Source of the DNA: Lachnospiraceae bacterium
Lineage (GTDB): Bacteria; Bacillota_A; Clostridia; Lachnospirales; Lachnospiraceae
Length of the DNA: 64,000 nucleotides
Reading direction: 5' to 3'
NCBI GenBank assembly: GCA_017416505.1
Contig: JAFQCI010000026.1
Coordinates: 20,033 to 84,032 of the forward strand
Shown here: positions 26,083-35,993 of the stretch, piece after piece
How positions within the stretch are numbered: position 1 is the first letter of the stretch
Layout: every line of letters begins with the position of its first letter
Made by a program: the position numbers and the translations under genes
The notes under the pieces: generated by a model
What the model saw: the letters and a program-made list of their open reading frames with translations, nothing else
Told to the model about the DNA's origin: nothing
Database searches by the model: none

Positions 26083-28425
26083 TTCCTCTGCCAGCATCTT
26101 CACAGGTTCTAATTTTCTTACCTTGTAAGAATACAGTACTGCTACCATAAATGACAGCAAGGTAATTCCTATTACAGTAATGAAAATCCATCCCCCCTGA
26201 ACCGTAAGTTCACTTTTCTTAATTCCACAGATGGAAAGACAAATAGAACATAACGGATTAACGGTATAGATAGAAAGAATTCCTCCTGCCAACGCTCCGA
26301 AAAACATAATTGGCAAATTGGACATTACCGTCTGCATGACAAGTTGTCCTGTGGTGTATCCAATTGCCTTATAAAGTCCATAGTTTTTCCATTCTCTGAT
26401 TACCTTTGACTTAATTAACAGCATCACAACAAGGAAAACTACAACCACGGTAATTGCCACGAAAACAATACAAATCATCTTCATTGCCATTGTAATACTT
26501 CCCAAGGAAGATTCGACAGTTTTTCTATGATCTACGCAACTAGCTTCTGGAAAATAAGAAACAATTTTCTCATTTAGTTCCTTATAGCCATAGCCCTCTT
26601 TACCATCCACATAAACATAGGAAACTTCCGTAGAACCATTTAACCTATCCTCCCCTTCAAAGGAAAGCAGTGCTTTGATTCCAAGGTTATTTATTTTCTG
26701 ATCAATTCCTACTACAATATAATCCAGCTTTTCCCCTGTACCTGTAACATAAACCACATCACCAACCTCTATATCTAACATTTCACTTACTTTAGAAGTT
26801 ACTACGATTTCATTTTCATATCTTGGTAATCGTCCCTCTATCACCACATCATTTTCAACAATTTCAGGATCATTCCATACATCACAGCCAATCGTATTTT
26901 TCTTCTCTCCTTTTTCAATGGTAATATCTACAAATTTATAATATTTTACCTGCTTTACTTCTTCCCAGGTCTGAATTTCATTTCCTGTTTCTTCCATATT
27001 TTTCCCTTGTATCAGTACATCGGCTGATTCGATTCCACTCAGTTTCATCAAGGCTGTAGTATCCGTTACGAAATTGTCGTAAAGAAAGAATCCCATGCAA
27101 CTTGCCATGCTTAATATCAAAACAATGCTGAAGATACTAATGCTTTTTAGCTTTTCTCTCACTATGCTTTTTTCTCCCAATGCTAGAGATAATGGCTGTC
27201 TTGTCTTTTCTAAAGGCAGGTAATTTTTCTTAAAATTATGGGTATGAATGCCTCCCCTTAAGGCTTCTAATACACTGATTTTTCCATAAATCCTTGCAGA
27301 TAAACAGGTAATGCATAAAGTAACCAATGTAATGCCTGCCACTGAAATCAATGCACATATAAAATCAAATCCCTGATTCCACTTTAATCCCATCATAAAG
27401 GACTCGATGTTTCCAATAATTCCACCACAGGCATATCCAATTACTAATCCTAATGCTTCTCCAGTAATGGTAATAATAAGAATTTCAAACAAAGAACTTA
27501 CAATCAGTTCCTTTGCAGTATATCCGGAAGCCTGTAAAATACCTATATTTTTAAGATTCTCCTCAATAAAATTACGGACACTAAATCGTATAATCAGCAT
27601 GGCAATGACAACCAGTAATACGGCAAATACCAATATAATTCCCATTCCAATATCAGACATCAGTGATATACCGCTTTTCATGGATTCCCATGACAGTCCA
27701 AGGTTATCTCCACTATTTCCAATTTCACTCCTTAAAATAGAAAGATATTTCTTTTCTGCTTCATCCGGACTTCCATTTAATTTCATTTTAAATTCATACC
27801 CTTTATAAAAATCCATTTTTCCATCTTTCATGATTTCTTCTAGGTATTCCTCTGTAATATAAATTCGATACATCGCGATATTCGTAGGCGAAGAAAACAT
27901 CGGGTCTTCTGAAAATCCCATAATTTCAAATTCATACTCTTTTTCCCCAAGGGTAAGGTAAAAGGATTCTCCTATCTCATAAGACTTTGTAACTGCCAGA
28001 TAATAAGGAAGAATAATAGAATTTTTTATTGGTTTTTTCATATTTTCTGTAGGTATCTTACAGATATTACGCTCTTCCTCTATTGCACCAATGATAAATA
28101 CATATGGCTCTTCTTCCTTATCCTTCTCACCACGATAGTCACCATCTACGTTAAGCAGACAGAAGGAAGATTCAAACTCTGTAACCTCTTCCTGTGAAGT
28201 AAAGATTTCTTCGTACTGCTCAGGAGATGATCCCAAAGCAAAATACATATAATCTGCTGTATTATATTTTTCATATGCCTTATCAATGACATTTTTGGTA
28301 TTGGTAAGTACCGTCATACTGATGTATAAAAGCATGGTGGCAAGGGTTACCAGACACATTAATACAAATACGTCACTTTTCTTTTTCTTTAAATTGTTCT
28401 TTGCAATAAAAAACAAACGATACAT
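26080..28425 (-). CDS. ABC transporter permease, FtsX/MacB-like duplicated core
   Basis: A 781-residue permease. A helix at about 17-40 is followed by an extracellular domain (about 45-250), three helices (about 265-385), a second anchor (about 425-445, SIFSIVLILSMASCMGFFLY), a second extracellular domain, and a final three-helix FtsX core (about 655-775). The LEALRGG and KLEPVKMLAEE segments match the cytosolic ends of FtsX cores. Such systems handle peptides, lipids or antimicrobial resistance rather than nutrients. It starts 1 bp after the ATPase gene and lies downstream of a two-component system. Confidence 0.9.
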   Translation of the reverse strand: MYRLFFIAKNNLKKKKSDVFVLMCLVTLATMLLYISMTVLTNTKNVIDKAYEKYNTADYMYFALGSSPEQYEEIFTSQEEVTEFESSFCLLNVDGDYRGEKDKEEEPYVFIIGAIEEERNICKIPTENMKKPIKNSIILPYYLAVTKSYEIGESFYLTLGEKEYEFEIMGFSEDPMFSSPTNIAMYRIYITEEYLEEIMKDGKMDFYKGYEFKMKLNGSPDEAEKKYLSILRSEIGNSGDNLGLSWESMKSGISLMSDIGMGIILVFAVLLVVIAMLIIRFSVRNFIEENLKNIGILQASGYTAKELIVSSLFEILIITITGEALGLVIGYACGGIIGNIESFMMGLKWNQGFDFICALISVAGITLVTLCITCLSARIYGKISVLEALRGGIHTHNFKKNYLPLEKTRQPLSLALGEKSIVREKLKSISIFSIVLILSMASCMGFFLYDNFVTDTTALMKLSGIESADVLIQGKNMEETGNEIQTWEEVKQVKYYKFVDITIEKGEKKNTIGCDVWNDPEIVENDVVIEGRLPRYENEIVVTSKVSEMLDIEVGDVVYVTGTGEKLDYIVVGIDQKINNLGIKALLSFEGEDRLNGSTEVSYVYVDGKEGYGYKELNEKIVSYFPEASCVDHRKTVESSLGSITMAMKMICIVFVAITVVVVFLVVMLLIKSKVIREWKNYGLYKAIGYTTGQLVMQTVMSNLPIMFFGALAGGILSIYTVNPLCSICLSICGIKKSELTVQGGWIFITVIGITLLSFMVAVLYSYKVRKLEPVKMLAEE

Positions 28426-28426
28426 A

Positions 28427-29182
28427 TTACCACCCCATTTCTTTTAGAAAGGCACTTAATTTTTCATGTCGCTCACGATCCTTGCTTACATAACTTCCAA
28501 GGTTAAGTTCTCCTGTAATTACGCCATCACTTAAATATAAAATACGGTTTCCTCTTCTTGCTGACTTCATATCATGTGTCACCATTACAATGGATTGCCC
28601 CTTGTTGTGAAGTTCGGTTAGAATATTTAATACATTTTCTGTATTTTGGGAATTCAAGGCTCCTGTAGGTTCATCCGCAAATAAAATCTTTGGCTCATTG
28701 ATAATTCCTCTTACCATTGCTACTCTTTGCTTTTCACCACCGGAAAGCTGTGCCGGAAATTTGTGAAAGACAGATTCTTCTAATCCTACCTGTAATAATA
28801 ATTTTTTTGCCCTGTCTGCAACCGCTTTTTTATCTTTATTAGCCAAAAGCCCGCTTACTAAAATATTGTCTAAGACACTCATGGTATCATTTAGGTAATT
28901 TTGCTGAAATACAAATCCACAATTTTTCCTTCGAAACATCGCCAATTTGTCATTACTGTATTTTGAAATTTCTTCTCCCTGATAGGAAATACTTCCTAAA
29001 GTAGGCCTATCCATTCCGGAAAGAGCATATAAAAGTGTACTTTTTCCAGAACCGGAACTTCCCATAATAACTACAAAATCTTTTTGATTCACTTCAATAT
29101 TTAAGTTTTTTAATACATGTTGTTGTATGCTTCCGTTAGAAAAGGTCTTACAAAGGTCTTTTGCAATTAATAATGGTTCCAT
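28427..29182 (-). CDS. ABC transporter ATP-binding protein, LolD/MacB-like
   Basis: A 251-residue ATPase. Walker A is GSSGSGKSTLL (about 42-52), the signature is LSGGEKQRVAMVRG, Walker B is ILFADEPTGAL and the H-loop is VMVTHDM. The NYLNDTMSVLDNIL stretch after the Q-loop is typical of FtsX-type exporter ATPases. GGAAG precedes the ATG. It pairs with the downstream permease and probably with the histidine kinase/response regulator upstream, as in BceAB-like detoxification modules. Confidence 0.93.
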   Translation of the reverse strand: MEPLLIAKDLCKTFSNGSIQQHVLKNLNIEVNQKDFVVIMGSSGSGKSTLLYALSGMDRPTLGSISYQGEEISKYSNDKLAMFRRKNCGFVFQQNYLNDTMSVLDNILVSGLLANKDKKAVADRAKKLLLQVGLEESVFHKFPAQLSGGEKQRVAMVRGIINEPKILFADEPTGALNSQNTENVLNILTELHNKGQSIVMVTHDMKSARRGNRILYLSDGVITGELNLGSYVSKDRERHEKLSAFLKEMGW

Positions 29183-29212
29183 AGTGCTTCTTCCTTTCTT
29201 GTTTTAACTTTA

Positions 29213-29420
29213 TAGATAATTGTGAAACTATGATATTTTATATGAGAGTGATACAAAAGAAACAAAACATCGCAGGCACGCTCTCGCTGCGTTCGGCTCG
29301 TAGCGGTACTAAATTCGCGGCAAGCCGCTCATTAAGTACCGACGGCCGAACAAGCACCTGCTTATGTATTTGTTTTTTTGCATCACTTAAGATAAGTTTT
29401 GATAGTTTCCCAATTATCTA
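29213..29420. repeat. 208-bp palindromic element with terminal inverted repeats (copy 1)
   Basis: The ends TAGATAATTGTGAAACTAT and ATAGTTTCCCAATTATCTA are inverted repeats with one mismatch. The interior is unusually GC-rich for this genome and folds back on itself, for example GGTACTAAATTCGCGGC with GCCGCTCATTAAGTACC. Copy 2 lies inverted at 53431 and a deleted copy at 43350. The 68-codon frame across it is a by-product of the repeat, since both copies give similar translations (SLRSARSGTKF) without ribosome sites. Confidence 0.85.
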
Positions 29421-29470
29421 TTGCAATCTAATTTGACGTATTGTTTCTCCTTTTTCTCAAATGCAAAAAG

Positions 29471-29502
29471 AAAAAGGATGTTTTCTCTTAACACCCTTTA
29501 TT
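29471..29502 (-). terminator. Terminator after histidine kinase gene
   Basis: GGATGTT pairs with AACACCC (one G-T) around a short loop and is followed on the minus strand by a T-rich tract (CCTTTTTCTTTTTG). Together with the 208-bp element it fills the 465 bp between kinase and ABC genes. Confidence 0.5.
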
Positions 29503-29647
29503 ATAATAACTCATTCTTAATAAGTCTTTTTCTGAATCTTGTTTATTTCTTAATTAATTCTTAAATATTAATCTTTCCATTTTTCAATCTGCCATAACGA
29601 AAAACGTCATCATTTTTGCAAAATAAAGATTGGAACGTAAAAAAATG

Positions 29648-30883
29648 CTATACCTTTTTTAAAAACAATATGGTCACGAATCCGTCTTCATTATAGCAAT
29701 CCATCCCGCCTTGCATCTGACTCATAAAGTTTTCTGCCAGATAAAGTCCTAAGCCGGAGCCGGATTTTCCTTTGGTGTTACTTCCACGGTAAAATTTTTC
29801 TTTTACCAAAATTAACTCCTCTTGCGGAACTCCCGGACCTTTATCTCTTATGGTAACATAAATTCCATTATCTTTTTCTTTAAAGGATACAAAAATAGCA
29901 GTTCCTGCATATTTAAAGGAATTATTTATGATATTATCCACTACCTGTTCCAGCCTTAACCTGTCCATATATATAAGACACTCAGGAATGGAATTTTCTA
30001 ATATAATTTCTCCATAATATTTTAAATCCAGAAGCATTTTTTCTATGCAAAGGGAACTTTCTTCCGTTACCTCCACTTTTAATGCCTGTAATTCTTCCAA
30101 AGTAGCATGAAACATATTTCCCACAAGATGGTCAATCATTTCTGCCTTATTTGAAATAACCCCTATCTTTTCTAACATATCAGGATTCTTTTCCTTGACC
30201 TGAATCAACTCACAGGTTGCCTTTATGGTAGCAACGGGAGTTTTAATGTCATGGGATAACTCTGCAACCAATTCCTTCTTGCTGACATTGGCTGCATATT
30301 CGCTTTCTCTGGCACGTTTTAATTCCTCTCTCATAATATCAAAACTTTCTGTAAAAGCACCAAAAAAGTTATTTCTTTGCATTTTTAGTGGAATTTCCAA
30401 ATTACCCTTCGCTATCTGGGCACTAAAATATTGAAGTTTCTTAAAAGGCTGTATAAAACTAAAATAAATGATAGCAAGAATGATATAGCCAACCAGTAAT
30501 AAAATAAGACATAAAACCAAAACTTCCCGAAATAGTTGCTCCCGAAGTTTTTGATAAGCATTTCCTTCTATCTGCCAGGCTATTTTCCCATAGATTTCTC
30601 CGTCCTGATAATAATCTAATATCATACTGCCAGACTGCATTAGCTTCGATAGCCTTCCTGCATAATTTTCATCCTCCAGATAAAGGATTTCACACTGATA
30701 CAGGGCCTCTATTTCCGCCCTGTCCTTCCCTTGCTCCATCTCTGCTTCAATCAGCCTAAATTGTTCATTAAAATATACCATATCTATGGTGGCATTTTCT
30801 TCTTTCTTTACCTTTAATGTAATGTTCACTGCCACAATCAGGATAATTAAAGTATAAATTCCGGCGATATAACGTATCTTCAT
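29648..30883 (-). CDS. Sensor histidine kinase
   Basis: A 411-residue kinase. Two membrane helices (about 5-23 and 125-152) enclose a roughly 100-residue extracellular sensor. HAMP follows (about 150-200), then the H-box AELSHDIKTPVATIKAT (His about 222), N-box VVDNIINNSFKYA, G1 VTIRDKGPGVP and G2 SGSGLGLYLAENFM. GGAAAAGGAACG lies before the ATG. It follows the response regulator by 18 bp and probably phosphorylates it. The ABC genes downstream suggest sensing of the exported compound. Confidence 0.93.
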   Translation of the reverse strand: MKIRYIAGIYTLIILIVAVNITLKVKKEENATIDMVYFNEQFRLIEAEMEQGKDRAEIEALYQCEILYLEDENYAGRLSKLMQSGSMILDYYQDGEIYGKIAWQIEGNAYQKLREQLFREVLVLCLILLLVGYIILAIIYFSFIQPFKKLQYFSAQIAKGNLEIPLKMQRNNFFGAFTESFDIMREELKRARESEYAANVSKKELVAELSHDIKTPVATIKATCELIQVKEKNPDMLEKIGVISNKAEMIDHLVGNMFHATLEELQALKVEVTEESSLCIEKMLLDLKYYGEIILENSIPECLIYMDRLRLEQVVDNIINNSFKYAGTAIFVSFKEKDNGIYVTIRDKGPGVPQEELILVKEKFYRGSNTKGKSGSGLGLYLAENFMSQMQGGMDCYNEDGFVTILFLKKV

Positions 30884-30901
30884 AATCGTTCCTTTTCCTT
30901 T

Positions 30902-31597
30902 TTACTCATCCAGTTCCAAAATATATCCCGTACCCCATACCGTCTTTATAAATTTCGGTTCATTTGGATTTTCTTCTAATTTTTCACGCAGTTTTCGAAT
31001 ATGTACATTTAAAGTTCCATCACTAAAAAAAGCATCTCCCCAAACCATATTAAAAAGCGTTTCCTTTGTTACAATGGTATTTTTATGTTCAAAAAGACAG
31101 GAAAATAATTTGAATTCCTTGGCTTTTAACTGCACCTCTTTTTCTCCGATATATACTTTCATGGTGCCTTCGTTTAATCTTATATGTCCAGGGTCTTTCA
31201 TAACAGATGTTTTATTTTCTTTCGTTGCCTGACTGTCCACTCTTTTTAGCATGGCTTTTACTTTGGCTAGTAAAATACTTAAGGTATAAGGCTTTTTCAC
31301 ATAATCATCCCCACCGATATTTAAAGCCACCAGTACATCCTCATCACTTTGTCTGGCACTAATAAAAAGAATCGGTATATCAGAAGTTTCCCTGATTTTT
31401 TTACATAAGTTAAATCCACTTTCTTCTTGTAAATTAATGTCCAAAAGCAGAATATCTACCGTATGTTCCTGCATTATTTTTTCGCACTCTTTTGCATTTT
31501 CCGCCCATATACAGGAAACATCAAATAACTGAAAATATTCGCAAGTCATCTTCGCTAAATCTATCTCATCATCTACAATCAGGCAATTGTAATGCAT
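30902..31597 (-). CDS. OmpR/PhoB-type response regulator
   Basis: A 231-residue regulator. The receiver domain (1-120) has the acidic pair DDE near residues 9-11, phospho-acceptor Asp in DILLLDINL (about D53), Thr/Ser in ILFISARQ and Lys in DDYVKKPYT. The C-terminal winged helix (about 135-230) ends NEPKFIKTVWGTGYIL. GGAGGGG precedes the ATG. It is co-transcribed with the histidine kinase and likely controls the neighbouring ABC exporter. Confidence 0.94.
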   Translation of the reverse strand: MHYNCLIVDDEIDLAKMTCEYFQLFDVSCIWAENAKECEKIMQEHTVDILLLDINLQEESGFNLCKKIRETSDIPILFISARQSDEDVLVALNIGGDDYVKKPYTLSILLAKVKAMLKRVDSQATKENKTSVMKDPGHIRLNEGTMKVYIGEKEVQLKAKEFKLFSCLFEHKNTIVTKETLFNMVWGDAFFSDGTLNVHIRKLREKLEENPNEPKFIKTVWGTGYILELDE

Positions 31598-31740
31598 TTT
31601 CTTCCCCTCCGTTTCTCAATTTCATATCTAACACTAATATACCATACCTTCCTCATGTTTTTCAATTCATTTACTGCCTATCTGTTGCCCTTTCACCCAT
31701 GAACAATACCCCTTATCTTTCCTTCTTTCACCTCAATGAT

Positions 31741-32379
31741 TCACGACATTTTTTGATAGTCCTGTTTTATTATCATTACCTTCGTATAATCACAATAAAT
31801 GGTCTTTTCCAGTTTCAATCCAAAGTTTTCAAAGTATTTCTTCATATCTTTATTGATAAATTCTCTGTAAGTTTTGGGTTCCAATAAGTGAACCGGTAAG
31901 AATAGTATTTTTTGATACCAGCTCTTTTTCTTTTCCCATTCTGTAATGATGAGTTCTCCATCTTTCTTTAATACTCTTTTTGCTTCCGATAAAATTGCTC
32001 TGGCACATTCCTCTTCCATCTCATGCAATACCAAAGAAATCAAAATTTTATCAAAAGTTTCTTCTTTGAATTTTAAATTTTGTGCATCCATATATGCTAA
32101 TTTTAAATTTTTCATTTTTTCTTTTTCAGCCTTATTTTTCGCAATTCTCAACATATCTTTAGAAATATCGATTCCTATGACATTACAAGCTGGTCTTCTT
32201 TTTGCTATTTTAATGGCATTTATCCCTGTTCCCGTACAAATATCCAAAACCCTATCCCCATTTCTAATTCTTCCTATCACCTGTTTTCTCGGACTTTTAT
32301 CGTAATTTTTAAAATAAAATCCATCTATTACTATGTCATAAATACCAGCAAATATTTTATATATCCATGAAGTCTTCAT
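31741..32379 (-). CDS. Class I SAM-dependent methyltransferase
   Basis: A 212-residue methyltransferase. Motif I is VLDICTGTGINAIKIA (about 42-57), the acidic residue after strand 2 is in VIGIDIS, and LISLVLHEMEEECARAILSEAKRVLKKDGELIITE (quoted in parts: ILISLVLHEM, RVLKKDGELIITE) resembles MenG/UbiE-type enzymes. The ATG at 32379 follows GGAAGGG. It lies 139 bp upstream, in transcript order downstream, of the ICMT-like gene. The substrate is unknown. Confidence 0.85.
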   Translation of the reverse strand: MKTSWIYKIFAGIYDIVIDGFYFKNYDKSPRKQVIGRIRNGDRVLDICTGTGINAIKIAKRRPACNVIGIDISKDMLRIAKNKAEKEKMKNLKLAYMDAQNLKFKEETFDKILISLVLHEMEEECARAILSEAKRVLKKDGELIITEWEKKKSWYQKILFLPVHLLEPKTYREFINKDMKKYFENFGLKLEKTIYCDYTKVMIIKQDYQKMS

Positions 32380-32517
32380 CCTATACACCCTTCCTTTTTT
32401 AATACACCAAATTTGGCAAAATCATAAATTTTAAAATAGATAACTCTAAATAACAACTTCTATTTCCCTTAGTGTCACTTTGCATCGATCTTTAAATCTT
32501 TTTCTTCACAACACATC

Positions 32518-33093
32518 CTAAAGATACCTTCTTGTCTTTTTCCTATATTCTTCATATGGTTCCCCGAATGTAGATAAAAGAAATTTTTCTTCTTCTAAAA
32601 TCTGAAAATGTATTGCTACCATTCCTAAAAGACTGATGAATACTAAAATAGGATTGAAAAAGACCATCATCATTCCTAAAAATACCAAGTCAAATCCTAA
32701 AAATGCCGGATTTCTGCTAATTTTATATATTCCCGTAGTAACTAATTTAGTCTTATCTGTGGCAGGAATTCCTGCTCTCCAGCTATCCTGCATCGTTACC
32801 ATGGAAATAATAAAAATAACTGTCCCAAAAGTCGCTAAAATCATTCCTGCTATTCTTATAACGGAAGGTACCCTACACCAATCTCCATATAAGATACTTC
32901 CTACTTCTGTAATTACAATCCATACCAAAAGATTATATGATATTTTCTCGACAACAATGGTTCTTTTCTTTTTCTTTCCCACACCCAACTGTACCGTCTT
33001 GATTCCCTTTCGTTTCTGACCTATTAATTTTGCGAAATATGCAGTATAATAAACTGCTAAAATAATGAAAGTAATAACTTGATATAAATCCAT
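32518..33093 (-). CDS. Isoprenylcysteine carboxyl methyltransferase-like membrane protein
   Basis: A 191-residue membrane protein with four or five helices. Its C-terminal half carries the ICMT/PEMT signature: TTGIYKISRNPAFLGFDLVFLG (in parts), then LEEEKFLLSTFGEPYEEYRKKTRRYL (in parts), with the SAM-binding RNPAF and EE...FG.PY.EY motifs. In bacteria these modify small lipids or unknown substrates. The ATG at 33093 follows a perfect AGGAGG. The next gene encodes a soluble methyltransferase. Confidence 0.85.
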   Translation of the reverse strand: MDLYQVITFIILAVYYTAYFAKLIGQKRKGIKTVQLGVGKKKKRTIVVEKISYNLLVWIVITEVGSILYGDWCRVPSVIRIAGMILATFGTVIFIISMVTMQDSWRAGIPATDKTKLVTTGIYKISRNPAFLGFDLVFLGMMMVFFNPILVFISLLGMVAIHFQILEEEKFLLSTFGEPYEEYRKKTRRYL

Positions 33094-33240
33094 ACATATC
33101 CTCCTATACTTTTTGTGTTCCACACTGAAACACACATCAAACAGTTTTCGTTCCAAAATCAATATATGTTCATCTGTTCATATGTTATCATATTGTTTTT
33201 CAATTTGTCAAGAATTTTTTATTGTCATACTTTATTCATA

Positions 33241-33284
33241 AAAAAAAGGAGCTGAATGTTCCTTTTTGAACAAACAACTCCTTC
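33241..33284 (-). terminator. Terminator after ABC exporter
   Basis: GGAGCTGAATGTTC pairs with GAACAAACAACTCC (two mismatches) and is followed on the minus strand by a run of seven T, 18 bp after the exporter stop codon. Confidence 0.8.
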
Positions 33285-33301
33285 TTCATAAAATATTTTG
33301 T

Positions 33302-35062
33302 TTACTGCCATTGGTCTGCCATGGTATAAAACTGATAATATATTCCTTGTTTTTCCATCAGTTGTTCATGATTTCCTTCTTCCACGATTCCATCTCCCGT
33401 CAGCACCAGGATTCTGTCAGAATTTCGAATACTGGATAATCGATGCGCGATGGTTAACGTAGTCCGCCCTTTAGAAAGTTTCGCCAATGATTTGGCAACT
33501 TCAAATTCACTTTCATTGTCCAAGGCTGAAGTAGCTTCATCTAATATCAGTATGGGTGGATTTTTTAAGAACACTCTGGCAATACTGATTCTTTGCTTTT
33601 GTCCACCGGACAGTTTTACGCCACGTTCTCCGATATAAGTATCATATCCGTCTTTTAATTTTTGAATAAATTCATCTGCACCGGCAAGTCTGGCTGCTTC
33701 CATTACCTGCTCTCTCGTTGCCTCAGGTCTTCCATATATGATATTATCATACACAGTACCGGAAAACAGATACACATCCTGCTGAACCACACCAATCTGT
33801 TTTCTTAGGCTTTTTAAGGTAAATTCTTTTACATTTCGACCATCCAGTCGAATACACCCGGAATCAATATCATAAAACCTTGGAATCAGATTGCAAAGGG
33901 TAGTTTTTCCTCCACCAGAAGGTCCCACAATAGCAACCCTTTCGCCAGCTTTAATGGAAAGATTTAAATTCACAAACACCTGATTATGGTCATCCGGATA
34001 CTCAAAACTTACATTTTCAAATTCAATATTTCCCTCCACCTTATCCAGTGGCTTTGCACCCTCTTCATCAAAGATTTCAATATCTGCATCCATGATTTGA
34101 AGGAATCGTTCGATTCCGGTCATACCTCTTTGGAACTGTTCTGCAAATTCGATGATTCTTCGTATGGTAGCAATCAATGTTGTAACATAGAGCATATATG
34201 CCACCAAATCTCCCGGTTGTATCAGACCTTCAACCATAAAGATACCACCGCCTGCCAAAACAGCCAGATACATCAACCCATCAAACATTCTGGTAACCGT
34301 TTGAAATGCCGCCATATATTTATAAGTTTCTTTTTTAATTTCAAAAAATTGCTGATTATCTTCTGCAAACTTGGCATTTTCCATGTCTTCATTGGTAAAT
34401 GCCTTTACGACTTTCTGACCTAACAGACTATCCTCAATCCGGGCATTCAGTTCCCCAATCTGGTGTCTTTGCTTGGAAAAAGCCTTTTTCATTCTTCGAT
34501 TCAATTTCATACACACCATCACCATAACCGGTACGATACAAAAGATAATCAAGGTCAACCAGACATTTATCGTAGATAAAATGGCAAAACCTGCAATTAC
34601 CTTAATTCCTGCAATAAAGAATTCCTCCGGACAATGGTGGGCAAATTCCGTAACATCGAATAAATCATTGGTGATACGCCCCATAATCTGTCCTACTTTG
34701 GTATTGTTGTAATAGGTATTGGATAATTTCTGCAAATGGGCATATGCATCCCTTCGCATCACAGTTTCAATCTTGGCTCCCATAACATGTCCTACATCTG
34801 CCATATAATAATTTGCGATGCTGTCAATGATTCGAAGTCCAAAATATAAAGCACCTAACAGCAAAACTGTTTTAATGGACAATGAGGCTAAATCTTCTAT
34901 TCCTGTATTAGTAATATACCGCATAATCAAAGGAAGTATTAACTCACAAACTGTGGTGAGTGCCGCGCAAAACAAATCCAAAGCAACGGTTCCTATATGC
35001 TCCCGGTAATATGGTAAAAAACGCCTTAAGAGTTCTTTTGTCTTATATTCTCTTGTATTCAT
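33302..35062 (-). CDS. ABC exporter, fused permease and ATPase
   Basis: A 586-residue MsbA/BmrA-type half-transporter. Six membrane helices lie within about 15-310 and the ATPase within about 345-580. Walker A is GPSGGGKTTLC, the signature is LSGGQKQRISIAR, Walker B is ILILDEATSAL and the H-loop is LTIAHRLSS. It probably works as a homodimer because no partner half-transporter is adjacent. Substrate unknown. The ribosome site is GTGAGG before the ATG. Confidence 0.94.
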   Translation of the reverse strand: MNTREYKTKELLRRFLPYYREHIGTVALDLFCAALTTVCELILPLIMRYITNTGIEDLASLSIKTVLLLGALYFGLRIIDSIANYYMADVGHVMGAKIETVMRRDAYAHLQKLSNTYYNNTKVGQIMGRITNDLFDVTEFAHHCPEEFFIAGIKVIAGFAILSTINVWLTLIIFCIVPVMVMVCMKLNRRMKKAFSKQRHQIGELNARIEDSLLGQKVVKAFTNEDMENAKFAEDNQQFFEIKKETYKYMAAFQTVTRMFDGLMYLAVLAGGGIFMVEGLIQPGDLVAYMLYVTTLIATIRRIIEFAEQFQRGMTGIERFLQIMDADIEIFDEEGAKPLDKVEGNIEFENVSFEYPDDHNQVFVNLNLSIKAGERVAIVGPSGGGKTTLCNLIPRFYDIDSGCIRLDGRNVKEFTLKSLRKQIGVVQQDVYLFSGTVYDNIIYGRPEATREQVMEAARLAGADEFIQKLKDGYDTYIGERGVKLSGGQKQRISIARVFLKNPPILILDEATSALDNESEFEVAKSLAKLSKGRTTLTIAHRLSSIRNSDRILVLTGDGIVEEGNHEQLMEKQGIYYQFYTMADQWQ

Positions 35063-35207
35063 CCTATGACCTCACTTTTAAGAACATTGAACCAAAATTG
35101 ATTCACCAGCATAATCCATAAAACATAAGGAAGAGCATTTTTCCTAAAGTTAAGCATATATCGTGAATAATTTTTGGATTCTTACATCTTAACACTCTTA
35201 CTACCGA

Positions 35208-35993
35208 TTATGCAATATCCTTTTTACAGTATTTCATAAAGGCCACCACAATCCCTATAACACCATATAACATTCCAAGTACTACAAGTCCTGCATCCAG
35301 GCTGACATTACTGATAATATCTGCCCCTTCTGTATATCCAAAAGGAGTAATATATTTTAAAAATTTTGCACTATCCGAAATATTCGCAATAATGTTTAAA
35401 AAATATAACATTGCAGCAATTCCCAGACCGATTCCAAATCCGCCTCTTCGAAGAAAGGCAGAAATTCCAAAACAGATACCTGCAATTTCTATCTGCAAAA
35501 ATAAAAAAGCAAGGTGTAATAATAAAATTTCTTTCCATGGTATCGTTTCTTTTATCAAAGCAATGGAGGCTATGGATAAAAGACATACCAACACATTCAT
35601 AATAAGAAGCTGTATCATGACTGCCAGTAACTTTTCTCCAACAATTCTTCCTCGACCAACAGGATGGGTTAATAAAAACTCTGCGGTATGTTCCTTTTCC
35701 TCTTTTGCCAAGATGGACACACCACAAAGTGCAGCAAAAAACGCCCCACCAAGTCCTAAGATATTTCCACATTCTACCGCATAATATCCCATAAGACTTC
35801 CAAAATTAATTCTATCCATTCCAAAGGCTTGCGTAAAACTTCCCATGGAGGTAAACATATCGCTGACACCCTCCATTTCCCCCTTCATTTCAGGGAACAA
35901 AAAGACACAGATTGCAAGCAGAAAACCAATGGCTGTGGTCCAAATGATAAGAGCTTTTTTCCCTTGCTTTAGTTCATGTTTCATCAATGTCAT
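35208..35993 (-). CDS. ABC-2 type permease
   Basis: A 261-residue membrane protein with six hydrophobic segments, opening MTLMKHELKQGKKALIIWT. It has the EEKEHTAEFLLTHPVGRGRIV motif (in parts) typical of ABC-2 permeases paired with CcmA-type ATPases. Its start overlaps the ATPase stop by 4 bp (ATGA). The TetR-ATPase-permease order suggests a drug- or toxin-inducible exporter. Confidence 0.9.
   Translation of the reverse strand: MTLMKHELKQGKKALIIWTTAIGFLLAICVFLFPEMKGEMEGVSDMFTSMGSFTQAFGMDRINFGSLMGYYAVECGNILGLGGAFFAALCGVSILAKEEKEHTAEFLLTHPVGRGRIVGEKLLAVMIQLLIMNVLVCLLSIASIALIKETIPWKEILLLHLAFLFLQIEIAGICFGISAFLRRGGFGIGLGIAAMLYFLNIIANISDSAKFLKYITPFGYTEGADIISNVSLDAGLVVLGMLYGVIGIVVAFMKYCKKDIA

Noticed and set aside
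29230..29436. 68-codon frame inside the 208-bp element
   Set aside because: The matching frame in the other copy (53450-53659) gives a similar translation only because the DNA repeats; there is no ribosome site and the palindrome explains the conservation.
33986..34423. 145-codon frame opposite the ABC exporter
   Set aside because: Antisense to a conserved exporter; composition reflects the opposite strand.
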